DNA from: Herbidospora sakaeratensis
GTDB lineage: Bacteria; Actinomycetota; Actinomycetes; Streptosporangiales; Streptosporangiaceae
Assembly: GCF_001570525.1 (NCBI RefSeq)
Contig: NZ_BBXC01000007.1
Coordinates: 227,085-291,084, forward strand
DNA length: 64,000 bases
Direction: 5' to 3'
Program-made: the position numbers and the translations under genes
The notes under the pieces: model-generated
What the model was told of the DNA's origin: nothing
The model's input: the letters and a program-made list of their open reading frames with translations, nothing else
Database searches by the model: none
Part shown: in pieces, positions 58,001 to 64,000 of the stretch
Position numbering within the stretch: position 1 is the stretch's first letter
How the letters are laid out: each line of letters opens with the position of its first letter

Positions 58001-61000
58001 GACCGTCCGGGCGGGGGACGTGTTCGCCGAGATCCCCGGCGGCTTCACCGTCGACCCCGCCTCGGCCGCCGACCACGTCGCGCTCGCCCGGCGGCTGGCC
58101 GAGGGCGGCCCCGTCGTGGTGGCCGACCTGCGCCTCCTCGACCCGGCTGACGGCCCGGACGGCCGCGCCGTCGTGCCGCTCGCCCGGCTCATGGACGCCT
58201 TCGGCGACGAGGGAGGCGACAACACCCGGGTCGTCGTCGCCACCCTGGGCGGCCAGGCGGTCGCGCCGGGGGAGCACGCCGACCCGGCCCAGGCGGCCGC
58301 CGCGACGTTGCCGGTCATCGGCAACCAGGAGTACCTCGCCCTCGACTGCCGCGGCGTCGACCTGGACCCGCGCGCGGCCGCCGCCGGTCACGCCGACGCC
58401 CTGGCCGCCGAACTGCGGCGCGCGTCGGCCGACGTCCTCGTCGCCTACCGGAACGGCCGCCGCCACGTGCGGGAGTTCGTCCCGGCCGCCGCGGCCGCGC
58501 CCCGCCCGGGGGTGCGCCCCGGCGGCACCTACCTGATCACCGGCGGCCTGGGCGACGTCGGTCTGCTCGTCGGGGAGCACCTGATCCGGGCCGGCGCGGG
58601 CCGGCTGGTCCTGACCAGCCGGAGCGGACCGCGCGGCGACGCCGCCGAGCGGCTGCGCGCTCTCGGCGCGGAGGTGCTCACCCCCCGCGTGGACGTCACC
58701 GACGCCGCCGCGATGCGCACGATGCTCGCGGATGTCGGCCGGGTCGACGGGGTGGTGCACGCCGCCGCCGAGACGGGTCCCGACACGTTCCTCCCGCTCC
58801 GCGACGTCACCGAGGCCGCCGTCGCCCGCCACTTCGGCGCGAAGGTCACCGGCGCCCGCGTCCTGGCCGAGGTGCTGGCGGACCAGGAGCCCGACTTCTG
58901 TGTGTTGTTCTCGTCCACCTCCGCGATCCTGGGCGGCATCGCGTTCGGCAGCTACTCGGCCGCCAACGCCGCGCTCACCGCCCTGGCCCGGCGGCCGGGA
59001 TGGACGGCCGCGAGCTGGGACACCTGGTCGGTCACGCTGGAGCGCCTCGAAGGCGGGATGGGCGCGACCATGGCCGCCCACTCGATGACCGCCGCCGAGT
59101 CCCTGGCGGCGCTCGACCGGGTGATCGCGACCGGGCGGCCCGCCGTCGTGGTGGCCGCGGGCGGCCTGGCCGACCGGCTGCCGGCGGTCGCCGCCGAGAC
59201 CGGACCGGCGCACGCCGCCGAGCGCTTCCCCCGCCCCGAGCTGCCGCAGCCCTACAGCCCGCCGCTGACCGGCACCGAACGCGCGCTGGCCGAGTTGTGG
59301 TCGGAGGTGCTGGGCGTCGAGCCCGTCGGCACCCGCGACAACTTCTTCGACCTCGGCGGGAACTCGCTGGTCGCGCTCCAGATGCTGGCACTGGTCAAGA
59401 AGCGGTTCGGCGTCGCCGTCCCGACGGTGCTGCTCTTCGAGGCCCCGACGGTCCACCGGCTGGCGGCCATCCTGGACGAACGCGGCGTCACGGCCTCTCC
59501 GGTCAAACCGGCCAAGCCCGCCGCCCCTGTTGTGGCGACCCGGAGCGACGACGACCGGCGGATCGCCATCGTCGGCATGGCCGGCCGGTTCCCCGGCGCC
59601 GGCGACGTGGACGCCTTCTGGCGCAACCTGCGCGACGGCGTCGAGTCGATCAGCTTCTTCACCCCGGAGGAGCTCAAGGCCGCCGGCGTCGACGAGGCCC
59701 TCGTCCACGACCCGGCGTACGTGCCCGCCCGCCCGATCCTGGACGACGTCGCCGGCTTCGACGCCCAGTTCTTCGGCCTCAGCCCCCGCATGGCCGCCCT
59801 CACCGACCCGCAGCAGCGATTGTTCCTCGAAGTCTGCTGGGAGGCCCTGGAGCACGCGGGCTACGGCGCCCCCGAGCACCGCGGCCGGGTCGGCGTCTAC
59901 GGCGGCGCCAACATCAGCACCTACCTCCTCCAGATGGGGGAGCGCCTGCTGCGCGAGGACGAGGACGTCAGCCACTACGAGATCATCATGGGCAACGACA
60001 AGGACGCCCTCACCACCACCGTCTCCTACCTGTTCGACCTGCACGGCCCGAGCGTCGCCGTGCAGACCTTCTGCTCCACCTCACTGGTCGCCACCCACCT
60101 CGCCGTGCAGAGCCTGCGCGCGGGGGAGTGCGAGATGGCCCTGGCCGGGGGCGTCTCGATCCGCGTCCCGGACAAGGTCGGCCACGTCTTCGGCCCCGGC
60201 GGCATGGAGTCGCCCGACGGCCACGTGCGCACCTTCGACGCGCAGGCCAGGGGCAGCATGTTCGGCGACGGGGCCGCCGTGGTCCTGCTCAAGCGCCTCT
60301 CGGACGCGATCAGGGACGGCGACCACGTCTGGGCCGTCATCCGCGGCTCCGCGATGAACAACGACGGCGCGCTCAAGGTCGGCTACACCGCGCCCAGCGT
60401 GGTCGGCCAGGCCCGGGTGATCGCCGACGCGATGGCCGACGCCGGGGTCACCGGTGAGGACATCAGCTACGTCGAGGCGCACGGCACCGCCACCGAACTC
60501 GGCGACCCGATCGAGGTGGCCGCGCTGACCCGCGCGTTCGGCCCGACCGAGGAGGCGGGGTACTGCCCGATCGGCTCGGTCAAGACCAACGTCGGCCACC
60601 TCGACCGCGCGGCCGGCGCGAGCGGCCTGATCAAGACCTCGTACGCGCTGACCAACCAGGTCATCCCGGCGAGCCTGCACTACACGGCCCCCAACCCCGA
60701 GATCGACTTCGACAACAGCCCCTTCTACGTGAACGCCGAGCTCTCCCCGTGGCGGACCCGCGCCGGCCGGCCGAGGATCGCCGGGCTCAACTCGCTCGGG
60801 ATGGGCGGCACCAACGTCCACATGGTCATCGAGGAGGCCCCGGCGCGGCCCGCGAGCGTCGAGGACGAGAAGGGCCGCCGCCACCAGATCCTCCCGGTCT
60901 CGGCCCGCAACGCCGTCGCCGCCGAGGAGGCCGCCCGGCGGCTCGGCGACCACCTGGCGGCCGCTCCCGGCACCCGCCTCGCGGACGCCGCGTACACGCT

Positions 61001-64000
61001 CCAGGTGGGCCGCAAGACGTTCGAGCACCGCAAGGTCGCCGTCGCCACCACCACCTCCGAGGCCGCCCGCGTCCTCACCGGTGACGGGCTGCTCTCCCGG
61101 GTCGACACCGTGCAGGGCCGCCAGACGGCGTTCCTGTTCGCGGGCGTCGGCGAGCAGTACCCGGGCCTGGTCACCGAGATCTACCGGCGCGAACCCGCTT
61201 TCCGCGCGGCCCTGGACGAGTGCCTGGAGATCCTGCGCGGGCCGCTCGACGGCGTCGACCTGCCCGGCCTGGTCGCCGGCGGGCGCGGCGCGGGCGCCGA
61301 CCTGGCCGTCCTGCTGGGCCGGGCCGAGCAGACCGGCGACGACCGGGCCGGCACGCTGAAGCGCACCGAGATCGCCCAGCCGGCCCTGTTCGCCGTCGAG
61401 TACGCCCTGGCCCGCACCCTGACGGCCTGGGGCGTGCAGCCCCGGCTGATGCTCGGCTACAGCCTCGGCGAGTACGTCGCGGCCTGCCTGGCGGGGGTGC
61501 TCTCGCTGCCGGACGCGCTCGCCCTGGTGGCGTACCGGGCCGAACTCATCTCCACGTTGCCCGCCGGGTCGATGGTGGCCGTCTCGATGGCGGCCGAGGA
61601 CGTGCGCCGCAAGTTCCGGCTGGAGCGGCGCGGCCTTGACCTCGCCGCCGTCAACGGCCCGCAGGTCTCGGTCGTGGCCGGACCGTCGGACGAGATGGAG
61701 CGGCTCGTCGCCGAGCTGCGCCGGGCCGAGATCCCGTGCCGGGCGCTGGACACCACGCACGCGTTCCACTCCCGCATGCTCCGGCCGGTCGGCGGCGAGC
61801 TGACCGACTGGGTGAAGGCCAACATCCGGCTGAACCCGCCGGAGCTCCCGTACATCTCCAACCTGACGGGCGAACTCGCCCACGCCGACCTGGTCTGCGA
61901 CCCGGGGTACTGGGCCGAGCACATGTGCGGGACGGTGCGTTTCGGGGCGGGCGTCGAGACGCTGCTGGCCGACCCCGAGCTGGCCGTGGTCGAGATCGGG
62001 CCCGGCCAGTCGCTCGGCGCGCTGGTCCGCGGCGCGGGCTGCCCGCCGCGGCGGTGGCCGCTGATCCTGCACGCGCTGCCCGGCGCGAGCGACCCGCGCC
62101 CGGACGACGAGGTGCTGGCCGGGTGCCTGGCCCGCCTCTGGCTGGTCGGCGCGGAGCTGGACTGGAACGCCTACCACGGGCGGCTGCCCGAGGCCGCGAC
62201 CGCCGGCCTGCCGGGCCGGATCCCGCTGCCGACCTACCCGTTCCAGCGCCGCCGCCACTGGATCGAGGGCACGCCGGGCGTTTCGACGAGCCCGGCCGGA
62301 CCGGCGAAGCCGACGGCCGTGGACGCCGGGACCATCTTCGACGCGATCACCAGCCTGCCCAAGCTGCCCGAGGAACAGTGGCTCCACCTGCCGGTCTGGC
62401 GGCAGACCGCGGCCCCCGCGCCCAGCCTGGAGCGGCCCGGCTCGTGGCTCGTCCTCACCCGTGAGGGGGCGGCCGACGACGTGACCGCCGAACTCGCCGC
62501 GACCGGCGCGACCGTCACCACGGTCCGCCCCGGCGAGGGCTACGCCGCCACCGGAGCCGGTTACACGATCCGCCCGGGAAACGTGGCCGACGCGCTCGCC
62601 CTGCTGCGCGACCTGCGCGCCGCCGGCCGGGGCCTCGACCGGGTCGTGCACCTGTGGAGCCTGGAGCCCGGTGACGACACCGCCGAGTACGGCCTGCACA
62701 CCCTGGTCGCCCTGGCCAGGGCGGCGGGCGACTCGGGCGTCGACCGCTGGTCGCTGGACGTCGCGGTCTCCGGCACCCAGGAGGTGCTCCCCGGCGAGGT
62801 CCGCGACCCCGACGGCTCGACGTTGCTCGGCCCGGCGCTGGTGATCCCCCTGGAGTACCCGAGGGTGACCACCCGGTTCATCGACGTCGACACCCCCGCC
62901 GGGCTGGTCGCCGAGCTGGCCCGCCCGCAGACCGACCGGATCGTGGCGCTGCGCCGGGGCCGCCGCCACCTCCCCGGCTACGAGACCATGGCCACCCCGG
63001 AAGCCGCTCCGCTGCGCGACGGCGGCGTCTACCTGATCACCGGCGGCCTCGGCGGCATCGCGCTCGGCCTGGCCGAACGCATGGCCCGCGACGTCAAGGC
63101 CAGGCTCGTCCTGCTCGCCCGTTCCGGCCTGCCTGGCCGGGACGAGGCCGCCCGGCGGGTCCAGGCCGTCCGCGACCTCGGCGGCGAGGTCGAGATCGTG
63201 GTCGGCGACGTGTCCGACCCGGCCGCCGTGCGGCGGGCGGTGGACACCGCGATCGAGCGGTTCGGCGCGCTCCACGGCGTCCTGCACGCGGCCGGCCTCC
63301 CGGCCATGGGCCTGATGCAGTTCAAGCGGCCCACGGAACTGGACGCCGTGCTCGCCCCCAAGATCGCCGGCACGCTGGCGCTGGCCGAGGCGCTCCGCAT
63401 CGGCGAGCCCGGCGAGACCGAGCTGGACTTCCTGGCGCTGTTCTCCTCCATCACCTCCGCCACCGGCGGCGGCCCCGGCCAGGTCGACTACTGCGCCGCC
63501 AACGCCTACCTGGACGGCTACGCGCTGCGGCTGGCCGCGACCGGCCGCAGGGTCGTCTCGATCGACTGGGGCGAGTGGACCTGGAACGCCTGGGAGGCCG
63601 GCCTGGCCGGCTACGACGAGGGTCTGCAGACCTTCTTCAAGGAGAACCGGGCCAGGGTCGGCATCGGCTTCGAGGAGGGCTACCGCTCGCTGCTGCGCGC
63701 CCTGGCCAGCGGCGAACCCCGGGTGATCGTCTCCACCCAGGACTTCGAGACCGTCGTCTCCGGCAGCGCGCTGTTCAACCTGGAGGCGGTGACCGCGCCC
63801 GCCGTGGCCGGCGTCGCCGGGGACCGGCATCCCCGGCCCGAGCTGCTCACGCCCTACCAGGAGCCGTCCGGGCCGAAGGAGGAGGCCATCGCGGCCATCT
63901 GGGGCGACGCGCTGCGCCTCGACCAGATCGGCGTGCTCGACAACTTCTTCGAACTGGGCGGCAACTCGCTGCTGGGCGTCACCATCGTGGCCGCCCTGCG
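55089..64000 (+). CDS. type I PKS 5: module 5 (KS-AT-KR-ACP) and module 6 (KS-AT-KR-ACP), 3' end outside window
   Basis: At least 2970 residues, open to the right edge. Start ATG 55089, with GAGGA overlapping the PKS4 stop. Module 5: KS Cys187 in QSYCSTSLVA; AT Ser640 (GYSLGEY) with HAFH at 740; KR with TGGLGDVG and Tyr1289 (GSYSAANAA); carrier Ser1426 (FFDLGGNSLVA). Module 6: KS Cys1662 in QTFCSTSLVA; AT Ser2125 (GYSLGEY) with HAFH at 2224; KR with TGGLGGIA and Tyr2801 (VDYCAANAY); carrier Ser2960 (FFELGGNSLLG), cut shortly after. No DH or ER seen. Two malonyl units left as hydroxyls are predicted. The KS and ACP types match PKS4, not PKS1-3. No N-terminal coiled coil like that of PKS2-4; the short acidic start is different. 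Later modules or a release domain lie outside the window. Confidence 0.92.
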   Translation, partial: MRADDVVDDVVDGEGTDIAIVGMSGRFPGASGVAELWAAIRAGRSGVTRFTDEELRAAGVPEDLLADPGYVKAGAVIDGVELFDAGFFGFSPKEAQILDPQHRLFLEHSWEALEDAGCDPTRFDGAIGVFGGSAWSSYLQNNLVPSEISAVMGELAVGLANDKDSLTTRVSHTLGLSGPSYAVQSYCSTSLVAICAAASSLAAFESDLALAGGVAVGVPQRVGYLYQQGGIAPPDGECRAFDAGGLGAPLGSGVGVVALRRLEDALADGDQIYAVIRGWAVNNDAGRKVGFTAPGVQGQAAVMAEALAAAGLAPADIDYVEAHGTGTALGDAAELAALQQVFQGRNLLIGSVKPNVGHLDRAAGVTNLIKAALALRHGEIPPTRNLTTPNAQLGAGEARLDVVTDLRAWPRGTGRTRRAGVSAFGIGGTNAHVVLEEAPPLTRPAGPSGPQLLVWSARSAKAADELTAGLAGHLADTPDLRLGDVAHTLRVGRRVFEHRRFLVAATAEEAAAGMRDAGVLGRAESRADRPVGFLIPGTGEQYPGLAEDLYAAEPAFRAALDECRAILRDHMDGADPLEEMLRPRDTRSGGGLSALLGRDAPASGAMPTALLHPALFSVEYALATTLIGWGVTPAVLAGYSLGEYVAACLAGVLSLPDALALVAHRATLIDTLPEGVMSAVPLGAADLAARITRAGITGLDVAAENGPDLTVLAGEPAAMEQARALLAADGIPCRPLATGHAFHSRMMEPVRARLTDWIAANVELAAPRIPYVSNVTGALITDAQATDPGYWAEHMCAPVRFDAVLATLLAQGDHALLELGPGQSLGAMVRAHRDCPRDRWPLVVSTLPAAADPRPAGAVLAEAVGRLWLAGAPIDWAGYQQDRPAAKVGLPTYPFQRERYWIDAPAGRPAEAPRLAADPGHEHVELLESRWAAEPLPAETHTTGPFVLFADGTGVAEALARSLRADGGEVVTVRAGDVFAEIPGGFTVDPASAADHVALARRLAEGGPVVVADLRLLDPADGPDGRAVVPLARLMDAFGDEGGDNTRVVVATLGGQAVAPGEHADPAQAAAATLPVIGNQEYLALDCRGVDLDPRAAAAGHADALAAELRRASADVLVAYRNGRRHVREFVPAAAAAPRPGVRPGGTYLITGGLGDVGLLVGEHLIRAGAGRLVLTSRSGPRGDAAERLRALGAEVLTPRVDVTDAAAMRTMLADVGRVDGVVHAAAETGPDTFLPLRDVTEAAVARHFGAKVTGARVLAEVLADQEPDFCVLFSSTSAILGGIAFGSYSAANAALTALARRPGWTAASWDTWSVTLERLEGGMGATMAAHSMTAAESLAALDRVIATGRPAVVVAAGGLADRLPAVAAETGPAHAAERFPRPELPQPYSPPLTGTERALAELWSEVLGVEPVGTRDNFFDLGGNSLVALQMLALVKKRFGVAVPTVLLFEAPTVHRLAAILDERGVTASPVKPAKPAAPVVATRSDDDRRIAIVGMAGRFPGAGDVDAFWRNLRDGVESISFFTPEELKAAGVDEALVHDPAYVPARPILDDVAGFDAQFFGLSPRMAALTDPQQRLFLEVCWEALEHAGYGAPEHRGRVGVYGGANISTYLLQMGERLLREDEDVSHYEIIMGNDKDALTTTVSYLFDLHGPSVAVQTFCSTSLVATHLAVQSLRAGECEMALAGGVSIRVPDKVGHVFGPGGMESPDGHVRTFDAQARGSMFGDGAAVVLLKRLSDAIRDGDHVWAVIRGSAMNNDGALKVGYTAPSVVGQARVIADAMADAGVTGEDISYVEAHGTATELGDPIEVAALTRAFGPTEEAGYCPIGSVKTNVGHLDRAAGASGLIKTSYALTNQVIPASLHYTAPNPEIDFDNSPFYVNAELSPWRTRAGRPRIAGLNSLGMGGTNVHMVIEEAPARPASVEDEKGRRHQILPVSARNAVAAEEAARRLGDHLAAAPGTRLADAAYTLQVGRKTFEHRKVAVATTTSEAARVLTGDGLLSRVDTVQGRQTAFLFAGVGEQYPGLVTEIYRREPAFRAALDECLEILRGPLDGVDLPGLVAGGRGAGADLAVLLGRAEQTGDDRAGTLKRTEIAQPALFAVEYALARTLTAWGVQPRLMLGYSLGEYVAACLAGVLSLPDALALVAYRAELISTLPAGSMVAVSMAAEDVRRKFRLERRGLDLAAVNGPQVSVVAGPSDEMERLVAELRRAEIPCRALDTTHAFHSRMLRPVGGELTDWVKANIRLNPPELPYISNLTGELAHADLVCDPGYWAEHMCGTVRFGAGVETLLADPELAVVEIGPGQSLGALVRGAGCPPRRWPLILHALPGASDPRPDDEVLAGCLARLWLVGAELDWNAYHGRLPEAATAGLPGRIPLPTYPFQRRRHWIEGTPGVSTSPAGPAKPTAVDAGTIFDAITSLPKLPEEQWLHLPVWRQTAAPAPSLERPGSWLVLTREGAADDVTAELAATGATVTTVRPGEGYAATGAGYTIRPGNVADALALLRDLRAAGRGLDRVVHLWSLEPGDDTAEYGLHTLVALARAAGDSGVDRWSLDVAVSGTQEVLPGEVRDPDGSTLLGPALVIPLEYPRVTTRFIDVDTPAGLVAELARPQTDRIVALRRGRRHLPGYETMATPEAAPLRDGGVYLITGGLGGIALGLAERMARDVKARLVLLARSGLPGRDEAARRVQAVRDLGGEVEIVVGDVSDPAAVRRAVDTAIERFGALHGVLHAAGLPAMGLMQFKRPTELDAVLAPKIAGTLALAEALRIGEPGETELDFLALFSSITSATGGGPGQVDYCAANAYLDGYALRLAATGRRVVSIDWGEWTWNAWEAGLAGYDEGLQTFFKENRARVGIGFEEGYRSLLRALASGEPRVIVSTQDFETVVSGSALFNLEAVTAPAVAGVAGDRHPRPELLTPYQEPSGPKEEAIAAIWGDALRLDQIGVLDNFFELGGNSLLGVTIVAAL

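Overview
The window is high-GC DNA with long GC3-rich reading frames, SARP and LuxR regulators and modular type I polyketide synthases. It is almost certainly chromosomal DNA of an actinomycete. Frequent TTG leucine codons and the overall gene style make me lean towards Streptosporangiales (Nonomuraea, Actinomadura or Streptosporangium-like), but that is an inference and not proven. Nearly all of it is one biosynthetic gene cluster; its right end lies beyond base 64000.

Layout. (1) 1-2402: a NarL-type sensor kinase (5' end outside the window), its LuxR-type response regulator, and a convergent aldo/keto-reductase-fold gene lacking two of the usual catalytic residues. (2) 2666-5639: a SARP activator with a short NB-ARC module, convergent with an aromatic-hydroxylase-type flavoprotein. 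(3) 5787-21086: one tightly packed rightward operon, most junctions overlapping as ATGA. It encodes a highly reducing type II PKS set (FabG ketoreductase, ACP, FabZ dehydratase, a KS and chain-length-factor-like pair FUSED in one polypeptide, a free malonyl-type acyltransferase). Interleaved are two diverged AcpS-like proteins, a GcvT-like protein, a nitroreductase, a flavoprotein, two alpha/beta hydrolases, a SnoaL-like protein with a zinc-ribbon tail, a cytoplasmic beta-helix protein and an ABC exporter. (4) 21101-22045: a regulator carrying a TTA codon, followed by a strong terminator. (5) 22096-25710, leftward operon: free-standing condensation-like protein, unknown Cys-containing protein, cysteine-desulfurase-like enzyme. 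(6) 25902-28828, rightward operon: carrier protein, AMP-forming ligase, diaminopimelate-decarboxylase-like enzyme. (7) 28836-30802, leftward: six-TM membrane protein and a second condensation-like protein. (8) 31098 to the end: five type I PKS genes.

How it may work together. The type I line begins with a KSQ loading module (KSQ-AT-ACP, methylmalonyl-type AT, so probably a propionyl starter). It continues with three KS-AT-DH-KR-ACP modules (methyl-, non-, methyl-branched, giving a conjugated triene) and then three KS-AT-KR-ACP modules (malonyl, giving hydroxyls); the last is cut by the window edge. The type II set should build a second, separate polyene acyl chain. The carrier/ligase/decarboxylase trio should make an amino-acyl thioester by decarboxylating a carrier-bound amino acid, and the two condensation-like proteins are candidates to join the pieces through amide bonds. 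The overall logic would be convergent, as in manumycin-type pathways, but with a different gene set. The cysteine desulfurase and its Cys-containing neighbour raise the possibility of sulfur incorporation. I cannot name the product.

Limits: all functions come from reading motifs by eye; no database search, structure prediction or alignment was run. Promoters are not resolved; only intergenic spaces and visible inverted repeats are reported.
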